Below, piece by piece: positions 22,361-35,592 of a DNA stretch of 64,000 nucleotides. The stretch covers positions 1,488,001 through 1,552,000 of the forward strand of contig OY751494.1 of NCBI GenBank assembly GCA_963565915.1, read 5' to 3'. A program made the position numbers and the translations under genes. A model generated the notes under the pieces. That model had not been told where the DNA came from. It worked only from the letters and a program-made list of their open reading frames with translations, and searched no databases. The stretch comes from Entoloma clypeatum. Lineage: Eukaryota; Basidiomycota; Agaricomycetes; Agaricales; Entolomataceae. Every line of letters starts with the position of its first letter. The stretch's first letter is position 1.

Positions 22361-23718
22361 GTGAATTTATACACAAATTGGGGGAGATTCATACATTTTT
22401 TGCTCTTGGCACACAGCATTCCTTGAGTTTTAACAATGAACACTTCATTATGAACATTGGTCACAAGTCATGTTCATTGGTGAACCGTTCGGCCAGTGAA
22501 CACTTGGTGTCACGGGTCACACCCTGTGAACAAGGGTCGAAATGGTACAGTAGACGTTTTTCTGATGGTGGGAACCATCAATTTTGCCATTTAAACCAAT
22601 TTTAACCCACTCAGCCCTGAAAAAGCCCTGAAAAATCGGCGAAAAATCACAATCGCAGCCGACCCGATTTCTGAACACTTGGTCGAAATGATACAGTATA
22701 TCTATAACAAGTGGGAGGGGGGGGGTCAATGACTAAGATTGGTCAGAACTGACTAAGATTGATGAATCTTAGTAAGCTGAGTCAGGATTGGTAAGTCTTA
22801 CTTAAGCAAAATCCCTCCCATGTACTGTCCGACGAGTGCGAAGCACGAGCCATGGCTCCATCAATCTCCCATCAATCCATTGATGCAGCCATCAATTCAC
22901 TGAATATTGTGGATCCTTTCACTGAAGGTATGTATACTATGTGGGCCATGTATTGTAGCATGTATTTGAGTAACCTGAACAAAATATGGAGTAAAATAAA
23001 AATAACCATGAATGGCTGTAAAGAAATAAGATATTTGCCTGATGAGACTGCAGAATTGTTACAATTTGTGTAGGGACTTTCTGGCTTATTCCTTCAGCGA
23101 AAATCATCCATAATATGCATAATGCAAGGGCCAAAAAAGATGATAGGGATCTGTTCCACGGATCTGTTGATATTATGAAAATAAGCAGAAAGGAGGGGGT
23201 CAGGGTGTGTACTGTATATAGGCAATTCCCAGCTTATTCATTCGGCGAAAATCATCCATGATATGGATAATGCAAGGGACAAAAGAGACAATAGGGATCT
23301 GTTCCACGGATCTGCTTATATTCAGTGTTTTGTTGAAATATAGAAAAATGGGGAGAACATGGGTTTCATGACTGATTGGAACATTATTTCCCTTACTCCT
23401 CCAGTCAAATTCACTCATTCAATGCACAAATCAAGGATACAGAAGGTGGAATGTATTTCCCCCATCATTTTGTCAATATTAAATATTTTGTTGAAGCGAC
23501 TCAGTAAGCAACGGGTAAACAACAGAAAGTGATTGGACTTACCAACCAGTTTTAGTGGAAAACCCAGATTTTTGCAATCAGTAAGCAACGGGTAAACAAC
23601 AGAAAGGCAGGAGGCTTGAGTGCAGTAGACATACATGTGATGCAATTTTTTGGAAAAATGATTCTATAATACATCAATTATGGACACAAACAGTTACTTT
23701 TTCACACCACACCAACCT
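22361..23718. repeat. non-coding spacer with short direct repeats
   Basis: Two copies of a ~92-bp segment (23083-23174 and 23231-23323) share GCGAAAATCATCCAT and GGATCTGTTCCACGGATCTG. Two 28-bp copies containing AAGCAACGGGTAAACAAC lie 77 bp apart (23502-23529 and 23579-23606). No gene is supported. Confidence 0.6.
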
Positions 23719-23764
23719 CCGTGCCGTATGGCGCATTTTCTCACGCCCGCGCCATACGGCACGG
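23719..23764. other. perfect 16-bp inverted repeat (hairpin)
   Basis: CCGTGCCGTATGGCGC and its exact complement GCGCCATACGGCACGG enclose a 14-base loop, about 110 bp upstream of the snRNP gene start. It is GC-rich in an AT-rich surrounding. It could be a terminator-like hairpin, a protein site or a MITE footprint. Confidence 0.7.
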
Positions 23765-23872
23765 GTCATACCCTCGTGAGTAGATATTACATTATTTAGC
23801 TATTTTGATTTTTCCTCATTTTCTTCATGTTTGGGTTTGTCAGCTACAAGATACTTACACACCGTTTTGCTG

Positions 23873-25019
23873 ATGACGGAAGGCAACCTCTCGAAAATGG
23901 ATACCTCAACAGTCCCATTACCCACAGTCATGCCAGGCATCGTGTCTCCAGAACAACAGCCTGCCGAAGCTGTGCCATCTGAGCAAGAACATGCATGCGA
24001 AACTTTGTACATCCAAAACTTGAATGAGAAGATCAAGACCGACGGTCAGTTCGAGACTCATCTCCTGACCCATCGTATTGACGCTGGGAATCGTAGTCCT
24101 AAAAGCTTCTCTCCGTGGTTTATTCAAGTCATATGGTGATGTTCTTGATGTGGTCGCGCACAGCAATTTGCGCATGAGGGGCCAGGCCTTTGTATCCTTT
24201 ACTTCCACGGATAGTGCTCGGCGGGCATTGAAAGACGTCCAGAGATTTCCTTTGTATTCAAAACCCATGGTATGTTTCAGCACCACACAATCACAATTGA
24301 ATAGATTGCGATCTATGGCTCATGTAGCAGATATCGTTTGCAAGGACGCGGTCGGATGCAGTGGTGAAGGCTGTTGACGCAGAAAGTCTAGATGCACATA
24401 AGACACGGCGAGCTGAACACAAAAGTGCATCAGGGTAGTTTTCGAACTATCCACACCTACTCACTCGCTTTGCCGACAGAGAACACGCGGTATACGAATC
24501 CTCTAAAGCAGAAATTCCGCGCAAAAAGGATAGCAGCAGAAGGTTTGTTCCATCTCACTTTGCTTTGCTGCATGCCATGTAACGCCCTATACCTCTACAG
24601 TCGATGGCGCTGCAGCGATTCCTGCCCCAAAGCGGCCAAATGTACAGATGCCCGACGAGTACCTCCCACCCAACAAGATCCTTTTCCTGCAAAACCTTCC
24701 CGAGAGTGTCACAAAGGATCAACTCATGACCCTCTTCTCTCCGTAGAGTTCTATCCTCCGCTTTACATGATACACCCCTGATGATGATGGTCCACAGGTA
24801 TCCGAATCTGTACGAAGTCCGACTTATACCTACCAAAAGGGATATCGCGTTCGTCGAGTTCATGGACGAGGGAAGTGCAGGCGTCGCGAAAGATGCTTTG
24901 CACAACTACAAGCTGGATGGTGAAAATAAGATCAAGGCGCGAAGCTTGAGATCTCTATCTGCCAACTACAGAGCTGATCCTTTGACTGTCTCATCTAGAT
25001 TACATTCGCCAGGAAGTGA
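23873..25019 (+). CDS. U1A/U2B''-type spliceosomal RNA-binding protein
   Basis: Seven exons: 23873-24044, 24097-24269, 24328-24424, 24480-24542, 24601-24742, 24798-24936, 24999-25019, giving 268 aa. The first RRM has RNP2 ETLYIQNLNEKI and RNP1-like RGQAFVSF; a basic linker (NPLKQKFRAKRIA) follows; the second RRM has NKILFLQNLP and RDIAFVEF and ends KIKITFARK. This two-RRM layout is that of U1A/U2B'' (Drosophila SNF) proteins, which bind U1 or U2 snRNA stem loops in the nucleus. The last intron starts with GC rather than GT. The exon 3 donor (GTGCAT) was chosen because it keeps the frame and a normal intron length. U1A and U2B'' cannot be told apart here. Confidence 0.9.
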
Positions 25020-25278
25020 AATCGTCCCGTTTTTCGGAATGACGTCACGAACGCAATTGGCTCAGATATCTCACAGGTCCAGGAAACACTCGTGGGGAAG
25101 GGGATGTTGTAAATCGCCACCTTGCATTATTAGCACACAGGAGAAGTGATATAGCATCGTAGCCAACCAAATAGGTTCATATTCCAAATAGTCCCAAACA
25201 GACATATGGACGCGTCAGCTTAAGTGCGACCAAGTGCTCTCGCCCATCCATCATTCTTCACCCCAGTCAACTCCCAAG

Positions 25279-26449
25279 ATGCCTTTGGAGGCCACCATGA
25301 TGATCATTGACAACTCGGAATACATGCGTAACGGAGACTATCAACCAACAAGACTCGAAGCCCAGTCCGACGCAGTGAACGTAGTATTCCAAACCAAGAT
25401 TGATTCAAACCCGGAAAACACCGTCGGGATCATGACCATGGCTGGAAAAGGGTGAGTTTATACCTCTTTTAATCAATAGCAGGTTCAAAGAGGCCCTAGG
25501 CCAGAAGTCCTGGTGACGCATACAAAAGACCTGGGTCAAATACTGCAGGCACTACATGCAACCGCGTCGAAGGTCGGGGGCTGGATTGACATCCCGACAT
25601 CTATCGCTATCGCGCAGCTGGCACTTAAGCATCGCGAAAACAAAAATCTTCGGCAACGAATTATCGTGTTTGTTGGATCACCTCTTGATGGTCCAGGCGC
25701 GGATGAGAAGTCGATGATTAAACTCGCAAAGAAACTCAAGAAAAACAACGTCGCGGTGGACGTCGTCTGTTTCGGGGATGGCATAGAAGAAACAGACGAA
25801 GATGGAAGAAGTGTATTAAGGGCTTTTGTCGAGAATGCAACTAGCGGGGACAACTCGTATATATTTCGATCATCTGGTCGTCTACATTACTAACGTGTTA
25901 TCAGGCATCTTATCTGTGTCCAGCCAGGAAGGCTGCTGCTGTCAGATGCCCTGATTTCGTCGCCGATTTTGTCGGAAGACCGTAGCAGCAGCATCCCAGC
26001 GGAGCTGGGGGGTACTGGGGATATTGGGGCAGGTGCGGGCTCTGGGGGAGGAGGTCAGTTCGAATTCGGTGTGGATCCTAGCCTGGATCCTGAACTAGCA
26101 ATGGTGAGTAGCCTCCTCTCTCTCTTCCCTCTCTCATTGACCCTCCCTAAAGGCATTGAGGATGTCAATGCAAGAAGCGCAGGCACGGGAAGCAGCGGGG
26201 GCAGCAGTAGAGGCGCCTGCGGCGACGACGACGTCCGCCAGCGCACCCCCGACAACCACCCCTGGTCCGACAGCTGATAGTGATGATGACCGACTGCTGC
26301 AGCAGGCACTTGCGATGTCCGAAGGCCGGGATGTGGATATGGAGGGGGATGAGGATGAAGACGAAGACGAAGATGCAGCGATTGCTCGGGCGATCGAGAT
26401 GAGCATGCAGGAGCAAAAAGAGGAGGAGAAGGACCGACAAAAAAAGTAG
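25279..26449 (+). CDS. RPN10: 26S proteasome regulatory subunit Rpn10
   Basis: Four exons: 25279-25451, 25500-25856, 25905-26103, 26153-26449, giving 341 aa. An N-terminal VWA domain ([36 protein letters not shown]) docks on the 19S particle. Two ubiquitin-interacting motifs follow: [14 protein letters not shown], split by the last intron, and [17 protein letters not shown] near the C-terminus, with another LLQQALAMS segment between. It is a ubiquitin receptor delivering substrates to the proteasome. Length and motif order match fungal RPN10. An alternative acceptor 17 bases upstream of 25500 would break the frame, which fixes the first intron at 48 bp. Confidence 0.96.
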
Positions 26450-26633
26450 AATTGTACGGACATACGTACTGCGGCCGGAATAAGCAAGTGAATGAAATGT
26501 TTGCCTGCCCTCATGCAGATCGGATAAGACGTGACCAAGCCACCCCTTTGCCCAATCTTCCCAACATCCCGAGAACATCGAGGTCTGTCTGCGCGTCCGC
26601 AGTTCGCAGTTCTTGGCCCACCGCAGTGCTCAT

Positions 26634-26643
26634 TCTATATAAA
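26634..26643 (+). promoter_or_regulatory. TATA box of the actin gene
   Basis: CTATATAAAC lies about 53 bases before the actin ATG, a normal distance for a highly expressed fungal gene. The 246-bp gap between RPN10 and actin holds no other feature I can name. Confidence 0.6.
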
Positions 26644-26695
26644 CCCCATCTAGAGGTCTCTAACAACACAATCTCTTCCAGTCGAATAATCTACC

Positions 26696-28313
<1,618 letters not shown>

Positions 28314-28689
28314 GTGCTGGTGATGATGGAATAGACTCGTGTTGTTGTCGGGCACGCTTTACGACTCTTGTTTGTTTTTACATGAAATTTTGTTACTTGA
28401 TGACAATCTACCTTTAATCTGGACACCATATTATGAATTATGTCCATGGGCATGCCACAGTCGCATTCACACCAGCCTTGAAGGTACCCACGGGAAGTTG
28501 GCGATAAAGTAGTCGACCGATCTATTGCACTCGATGGTAGTTTTGACTTTGCACGTGTTTGCTTCTTGATGTTCTCTTCTTTTTGAAATGAAAAATCTTG
28601 CATCTTAAATCTTGTAAGCCTGCTTCATTCCGCTCCATTTGAGATATATAGGTGAGGAGAGTGAATTGCATCTGGAAGACAGTCAACAG

Positions 28690-29991
28690 ATGGACGCGAC
28701 CACCACCATCATTCCCGCGCGCCGTCGCCGGCACTCGGGATCTTTCGAAACGAATGGTAAACATGTCCGTCCTCTCCTCGCGCCCGTTACATCTCCAGCA
28801 CCTTCATCCCCCACCGAACCCACCCCGAGACCAAAATCCACCCCTGCTGAACGGTGTGCTATCGATTACGCAAGCGAAGTTGCATCTAGACCCACTAAAC
28901 CCCTACCCTCAAAAGCTCGTTCCAGGATGATGCCTGCGCATCCAAATCCACACGCGCCAGTCGGCCCAGTCCCCATCGTGGCTAACCCATCAATGTTGCC
29001 AGTCCAAGCTCACGTTCCCCGCGGCGGGGTAGCTACCTCAAATCGTCGCTTATTCGTCATCCTGGAGCAAGCTTGTCTAGAAGCTTACCGTATATCGGGA
29101 GGGGGAACTGGAGGCAAAGGCAGGAATGGAAGAGGTGAAGGAGAGTTCAAATACACCTTGCTTAACTGCGACGACCACCAAGGTATTTTGGCCAAGACAG
29201 GGAGGGATATTGCAGATGCCAGACCCGATATTACACATCAGGTCGACCTCTATTTTTCATTGTGTTATCGCCCCATTGCTTATCGTATGCATTTCACAGT
29301 GCTTGTTGACCTTACTGGACTCTCCACTCAACAAGGCTGGGCTCCTTCAGGTGTACATCCATACAGCAAAAGGAGTGCTCATCGAAGTCAATCCCCATGT
29401 GCGAATACCACGAACCTTCAAGAGGTTCAGCGGGTTGATGGGTGCGTCATTTTCGCATTTCAACGACATCGACTTCCTCCTTAAATCAGATAGTACAACT
29501 CCTGCATAAACTATCTATCCGAGGGACGAATGGTCCAGAAAAACTTCTGAAGGTGGTAAAGGTAATCAGCATAAATTATAACACACTCTATCTGTCAAGT
29601 GACCGAGCCGTAGAATCCAGTTGTGGATCACCTGCCGCCTAACACGATAAAGCTGAGTTAGTGGTCATTTCTTGAGACCGCATCTCGTGTAGTGCTAAGT
29701 ATTCTCCACCAGCCCTCTCCGGCGATGCGCCCACGCAGCGGTTATCCAGCTATCTACCTACACTCCCAACTACACATTCCATTGCAGTCTTTGTTGGAGC
29801 GATGGCTCGTGGAAAAGATGACTTCGGAGATGCGTACGTGGATGAAAAAATCAGTATCAGTGATTATCCCTTGAGCGCCAGCGTTGCTTGTGGCAAGGTC
29901 AGTCCCCCCGGCTGGTGCTCACGTCATTGCGACCTTGATGACACCTTTTCAGTTTTGTTGTGCCCTCGAGGAACTCTGGGATATTGTCTGA
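28690..29991 (+). CDS. EMG1: rRNA pseudouridine N1-methyltransferase Emg1/Nep1
   Basis: Six exons: 28690-29241, 29300-29441, 29494-29561, 29614-29656, 29713-29897, 29953-29991, giving 342 aa. A Pro/Ser-rich ~130-residue N-terminal extension precedes the SPOUT-type core: [71 protein letters not shown] and a C-terminal [11 protein letters not shown]. The family methylates a hypermodified pseudouridine in 18S rRNA and is required for 40S assembly in the nucleolus. Start at 28690 is the first ATG of the open frame after a stop-free leader; a TTG-initiated extension is not credible. Confidence 0.95.
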
Positions 29992-30179
29992 TCGTTTCTC
30001 TGTTTACTTGTGTCATGGTTTCGCTTGTATCCATAAAAATAAAAACCAAGTGTCGTGAAAATTCGAAATAAATAAAGCTATTACATATTTACGAACATTT
30101 TTTCAACTTGCACCTGCAATCATTCGCCATCTGCCACGATTTTATATCCAGACCCCAAAGTCACTCGTTTACTGGCATC

Positions 30180-31275
30180 ATGCCCACCACAGCGACTTCT
30201 CCGGAGCTTCAAGCCGCCAGCGCAAGCGCGATGCCAACAGGTGTTACGGATCCGAATTATCAGCCTCTTCCTGGCCGGCTGGGAAATCTGACTGTCACAA
30301 TGCAGCACGCTCTGGAGAAGTTCAAGAAGGAGCTTATTGCAGAGGGGATTTTCGTTGAAGGAAGAATGGACGATGCTTTCCTCTTGAGGTAAAACCGTAA
30401 TCTCTCATGATCGCCCGTTTAAAAGCATATGGATATCGATGGTGGTAGATTTTTACGAGCAAGAAAGTTCGACGTGGTGAAGGCGAAAGAGATGCTTACC
30501 TCGGAAGAGAAATGGAGGAAGGATTTTGGAGTTGATAATATCATCAAGTACGCCTTGGCTTGAGCAGAACGGCGTTCAAGGGCTGATCCTTCCATTGTAG
30601 GACTTTTGACTTCAAAGAGAAATTGGAGGTTGATAAATATTACCCACAATATTATCATAAGATGGACAAGGTACGTGTCGAGGATCGCCCTCCGATTTCG
30701 ATGCTTGGCCAATCTAATTTTACTCCAACCAGGACGGCCGACCACTTTACATTGAACAGCTGGGCAAACTTGATATCAAAGCCCTTTACGCCGTGACCAC
30801 TCCAGAACGTCAGCTCCAGCGACTCGTTTACGAGTACGAGAAATTCATTGATCATCGCCTCCCTGCATGTTCCCGTGCCGTCGGTCACCCAGTGGAAACC
30901 TCGTGTACTATCCTTGATCTCAAAGATGTTTCTTTATCGAATTTTATTCACGTCAAGAACTACGTGATGGAAGCCGCATCCATCGGACAAAACAGATACC
31001 CGGAATGCATGGGCAAATTTTACATCATCAATGCCCCGTGGGCATTCTCCGCAGTGTGGGCCATGATTAAACCTTGGCTGGACGAGGTCACCGTCTCGAA
31101 GGTCGATATCTTGGGCAGCGGGTATAAAGCCACACTGCTGAAGCAGATACCCGAGGAGAATTTGCCGAAGGAGTTTGGCGGAACATGCGCATGCTCTGGT
31201 GGATGCTCACTCGGTGATGCTGGGCCGTGGAATCCCAGCAAAGCCACAATTGCCAACGGTAGCGCACCTTTATAG
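30180..31275 (+). CDS. SEC14-like phosphatidylinositol transfer protein, copy 1
   Basis: Four exons: 30180-30388, 30449-30547, 30601-30670, 30733-31275, giving 306 aa. A CRAL-TRIO N domain ([17 protein letters not shown]...WRKDFG) is followed by the lipid-binding CRAL-TRIO domain ([52 protein letters not shown]). It should exchange phosphatidylinositol and phosphatidylcholine between membranes and support Golgi secretion. The C-terminus has a small Cys cluster (CACSGGCS) also seen in copy 2. It forms a direct tandem with the next gene. Confidence 0.93.
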
Positions 31276-31520
31276 GACACAGTCTAGGTGCAGATGCAAG
31301 TCGGTAGCCAGCTGGTATCAATGATGGATTGTGAGGTTTGCGCCTATGTCCCAATAAACGAGGTTATGTTTCTATTCTACCATATCATGATAATGTCGAG
31401 TGCCGAAAGTTAGTATTGATCGGGGGTTTCAGATTCAGTCATCCGATTATTGGTGACCTACTGTTGACTATTTTTGCCTTGGACCAGCTCCCTCGCCTCC
31501 CACTGCCCAGTGCGAGCGCG

Positions 31521-32544
31521 ATGCCTTCTGCCGTTCCTGATCCAAGTTATCAGCCTCCCCCCGGCAGCGCAGGCAATCTAACAGCCACTCAGTTGCAAAT
31601 CCTTCAGGCCTTGAAGAACGAACTGATAAATGAGAGAAGCTTTGTTGCAGAGAGAATGGACGATGCTCTGCTACTAAGGTAACTCAAAATCAGAAACGTT
31701 TGGGGTGGTTGAGCTGTTTTTGATATTCTGCGTTTAGATTCTTACGAGCAAGGAAATTTGATCTGGCCGAGGCAAAAGCACTGCTCATTTCTGCGGAACA
31801 ATGGAGAAAGGTGTTCGGTATCGAAGATATCGTCAAGTTAGCAACGACGAATTTCTCAATGTACGCAGTTTACAAACAGCTTTATCAGGAATTTCGATTT
31901 CAAGGAAAAAGAGAAGGTTGACAAGTTCTATCCCCAATACTACCACAAGACGGACAAGGTAGATATCGTTTCCTTGATTGGCCCTGGTCTTAAAGTCCTA
32001 TTCATAGAATGGTCGACCCATTTACATCGAACGCCTCGGGCAGGTGGATGTCACCGCCTTATACGAAGTGACTACCCAAGAACGCCAACTTCAACGATTG
32101 GTCTTTGAATACGAACGATGCGCCACCACTCGCTTTCCCTCTTGCTCCCGTGTTTATGGCCATCCAGTCGAAACATCTTGCACTATCCTCGACCTCGGCA
32201 ATGTTTCTATGTCGAGTTTCTGGCAAGTTAAGGACTATGTGTCTAAAGCGTCATCCATCAGCCAGAACAGATATCCAGAAACTATGGGTGTATTCTATAT
32301 CATCAATGCACCCTGGGCATTTTCGACGATCTGGTCACTCGTGAAGGCATGGTTGGATCCTGTCACGGTTGCAAAGATGATTATTTTGGGTAGTAACTAC
32401 CAGGACATTCTGCTGCAACAGGTACCTAAGGAGTGCCTACCAAAGGAGTTCGGCGGAACATGCGAATGTCCAGGTGGATGTTCCCTGAGTGATGCAGGTC
32501 CATGGAACAGTACTATTGTAGACGACCAAACTCCTACATCTTAG
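31521..32544 (+). CDS. SEC14-like phosphatidylinositol transfer protein, copy 2
   Basis: Four exons: 31521-31678, 31738-31836, 31889-31958, 32008-32544, giving 287 aa. Exons 2 and 3 have exactly the same lengths as in copy 1 (99 and 70 nt) with the same phases, and the protein is alike throughout ([64 protein letters not shown]). It clearly arose by tandem duplication. The start is less sure than in copy 1: the matching upstream motif SASAM exists in frame, but no earlier ATG equivalent to copy 1 does, so MPSAVPDPSYQ was chosen. Confidence 0.88.
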
Positions 32545-32870
32545 TCATTTCACCCACCAAGTCCATTTATTGAGAGGACTTAAATTTCACCCTTCTAGAC
32601 TGCCAGAGTGACATACGGGCATGGTACCGATAAGCTCGCGAAACGTTGCTTCGATCCTACCTTGCCTCTCGCTCCAGGTCTCAACCTGAATCCGTTTACG
32701 AGTCCATCATCAATCAGGATGTCCTTCAAGAGATGATTGATGCACGATGCGGCGCTTGGCCGCCACTGTTTACACGAGATAAGTTATTCAAATGTGTACT
32801 CAGGCTTATTATTCTCATAAGACCACAATGAATATATTATATACACGTAGGAATCTATCGAATAGTGCTA
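32545..32870. other. intergenic, no supported gene
   Basis: A short open stretch (32646-32831) has no recognisable motif and no splice context. It lies between the 3' ends of the second SEC14-like gene and the minus-strand PDI gene. Confidence 0.4.
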
Positions 32871-34763
32871 CTAATCCAGGCGGTCGACCTTTCGGTAATC
32901 AGCTGAGATGTCATCGGCAATGAGTCTTTTGAGTCCGAGGAAAGCGAGCACGAAGATGATGAGTACGAAGGATACGCTGCACCAGGGGTAGGTAACAACG
33001 TAAGTTTCAAGGGAGAGCATCTTCTGGTTGAGGAACTATCCGAACGATAGTCAGGGTTGTTTCTTTATACGCAGAGGTAGGGGAAAAAAACCTACCCTGG
33101 CCAATCTTTCCGCGTGATTTTCAGAGTTCTTATAAGTCATTTTCCCAGCAGCAGCAGCTTCGGCGGTAGCAAACACACTCGCAGTGGATGCGAGATTGAT
33201 ACGCGTATCTGATGGGTCCGTGTCCCAATACACAAGTCGCTGTGGGTCCTTGTCAGGATATTATAGGATGATATTGAGGTAAACGGTGCCTTGTGGTCTG
33301 TAATTACAACACTGGCGCCTTCCAAACCCTCATGTTGATTGGCTGCTTGTTGTATACCATACATGCTTTTCATCCAGTCCTTCCACTTCTCCGCGTCCAT
33401 CGACGCAAATATGACTTCTCTTCCATTGCTCAATCCGCTGCCCTGTGTCTTCAGCCTCCACTTTTTCCCGAGATCCCTCAAGCGCTCATGAACTTTATAC
33501 GCGTTCTGTTGGGTTACGGCCGCAATGAGAACGAGCGGTGCTTGTGGGGCGTTCATCACGCTTTGGAAGGTGTCCTGGGTGAGCTCGACGGTGGTAGGAA
33601 GACGGTGTGTGTTGAGCCATGTTATAAGCTTGTGTTCGGATGATTCCCGTTCGTGATGGATGGAGGAAGGTTTTTCGGCGTCATAGTCTTTGAGAGCAAT
33701 GAGGGCCCATGTGCTCGTCTGGGGGATGGAAAAGCGGGTGAAAAGGGAGGGATCAGAGGATGAGTATATCATGGGGGATCCGAGAAGGGGGGCTGCTGCT
33801 TTCCGGACAGTCTCCTGGATGAACGAAGGTCAAGGAGGCAAGGAGGGAGGAAAAGGGTCAACATACGATGATGTGATGGTCTGTTCCGGCATGAAGTAAA
33901 ATATAGAGGACTTCATTTTGTTTCACCGTGTTGTCGAGCTCTTCAGTTTTGATAGAAACAAGTCCAGCTGAAATGGTCTTCTCGGCGAACGATGCAAGTT
34001 GTTCGAGGTTCCGACCGCCGTTGTACTCGGACCGCAGGCCATCGGCAGTCAGATAAATGAGTGTAGGATAGCCTTGGACAGCATGGGATTTGCACAATGC
34101 ATTGTGGTCGTCACAATTGACCTCTGCAACGGTGAGCTTGTTTTGCATGCGGTGGGCGAGTTGTTTCCAAAGAGGGGCCAACTTTTTACAGTGACCGCAC
34201 CAGGGAGCAAAGAATTTGACAAACATGGGGCTCTTGGGAAGATTGAGTGCGAAGGAATCTTCAGTCAGGTCAAGGACTTGACCGTCTGGATTGGGTTGAT
34301 ACTTGGGCTCGGGGGGAGGTAATTGGGCGTCGACATGGCGCTTGACGAAGGCCTGAAGGGCATTTAGATCCCTTGCACCTCTGAAATTTTCGAGAGATTG
34401 GCCATTGTTGTATATCGTAAGTGTAGGATAGGCCTGGACATCGTTGGTGCTACAGAGATCTGGGAGAGGTGTGAGCGTGTGATTGGAAGGAGATGATACA
34501 GCTAGCGCACCGCCGTGGACAACGCAATTGACTTGAGCAAATTTGACTGTTGGTACATCTACGGCGGAGGTTTCAACAAGCTTGTTCCATGTGGGTGCGA
34601 AAGCGCGACAGTGGCCACAGTAGGGCGAGAAGAACTCGATGAACCAGAGACCGGTGGTGATGGACGCGACAAAGTTGTCGGGGGTGAGCTCTGTGGCGTG
34701 GACGGGGAGCACGGCGGAGAGAGCAGTGGTGGCTGAGAGGAAGAGGGAGAGCGGGAGATACAT
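32871..34763 (-). CDS. membrane-anchored protein disulfide isomerase
   Basis: Minus-strand exons 34763-34511, 34459-33867, 33814-33290, 33239-33096, 33035-32871, giving 559 aa. A signal peptide (MYLPLSLFLSATTALSAV) is followed by thioredoxin domain 1 with CGHC at residues 49-52 and domain 2 with APWCGHCKKLAP. Redox-inactive thioredoxin-like segments follow, then a C-terminal membrane helix (SVSFVLIIFVLAFLGL) and a short basic tail. It should oxidise and isomerise disulfides of secretory proteins as a type I ER membrane protein, similar to yeast Eps1 or TMX proteins. The third intron begins GC (AAG|GCACCG). It is divergent from CGI121 with only 35 bp between start codons. Confidence 0.88.
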
Positions 34764-34798
34764 GTAGACGTGGTCAGTGTTATAAATAGATCAGCCTG
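34764..34798. promoter_or_regulatory. 35-bp divergent intergenic region
   Basis: The ATG of the PDI gene (34763, minus) and of CGI121 (34799, plus) are separated by 35 bp. TATAAATA lies at 34781-34788, too close to either ATG to act as a normal TATA box for it. Each gene's promoter must overlap the other's coding region. Confidence 0.6.
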
Positions 34799-35461
34799 AT
34801 GGAGTCTTTCTCCTTTCCTCAGTTCCCAGCCCAAGTCCATGTCGCTCTCTACACACATGTCGCCAACGCCGCCGCTCTAAGGAAACGGATAGTCAGCGCT
34901 GCAGCAGCGCCGGGAGAGGAAGGAGAGCGCGAGCGCGACACTGTCAATTTTGCATTCATCGATGCACGTCTTGTGCGTTACCCCTGCTTATCATCTTCTC
35001 AGTGCTCTAACGACGCTGCGAGGGTAGATCACCAGTCGATTACATCTACAAACGGCGATATATCAAGCCATCCTCGCGGACTCGCAAAATGCGCTGCGGA
35101 CAAGGACGGTGCATTCAGAGGTGCTATGGACACTAAACCCGACCAACAACATCACGGAGGCGATTCGCCGTTACGGGGTGTCGGACGGTGCGACGGCGCT
35201 GTTTGTTGTAAGGATCGGCTGGGCAGACGAGGAAGTTGTGAAAAGGATGGAGGCGGTCGTGAGTGGGACGCTGAGTGCGTTGTCGGCGCTGGAGAGGGTG
35301 ACTGACTGGGCACTGATAAAAAAGGCGAGGGGTGACATACTGAGCTTTTGGGTGGACTGACTGACTGACTGACTGTGTATTAGTATCATAGGCTGGAGGG
35401 GGAGAGCGGGTTGGACGAGATTGTCGTCAGCACGGTGGCGATGAAGAGTGTCATGGCGTGA
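34799..35461 (+). CDS. CGI121: KEOPS complex subunit Cgi121 (TPRKB)
   Basis: Three exons: 34799-34972, 35028-35324, 35384-35461, giving 182 aa. MESFSFPQFPAQVHVALYTH opens the family core, followed by VNFAFIDARLITSRLHLQ, RTRTVHSEVLWTLNPTNNI and RRYGVSDGATALFVVRIG, the conserved Cgi121 blocks. The KEOPS/EKC complex makes t6A on ANN-reading tRNAs. Cgi121 recruits the tRNA and contacts Bud32. The second intron starts GC (AAG|GCGAGG); a GT donor nearby would shift the frame. Five CTGA-type branch-like words precede the acceptor. Confidence 0.9.
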
Positions 35462-35592
35462 GAGATCGCGAAAAGACCCGATATAGACCCGGGTTTGTCC
35501 GGCTGTGTATATTACAAACTCTTTTTTTTATTTAGCCGATGTCCGACGGCACGCGTCTACGTTGCCTCCGAGTCCTCCTCTCCGTCGCGCTA

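Noticed and set aside
22536..22700. Possible MITE related to the foldback element at 8740
   Set aside because: It shares CCGACCCGATTT and AGCCCTGAAAAA words, but no matching inverted end or target duplication could be found.
32646..32831. Possible small gene between the SEC14-like and PDI genes
   Set aside because: 61 codons, no motif, no splice partner; it is simply an intergenic open stretch.
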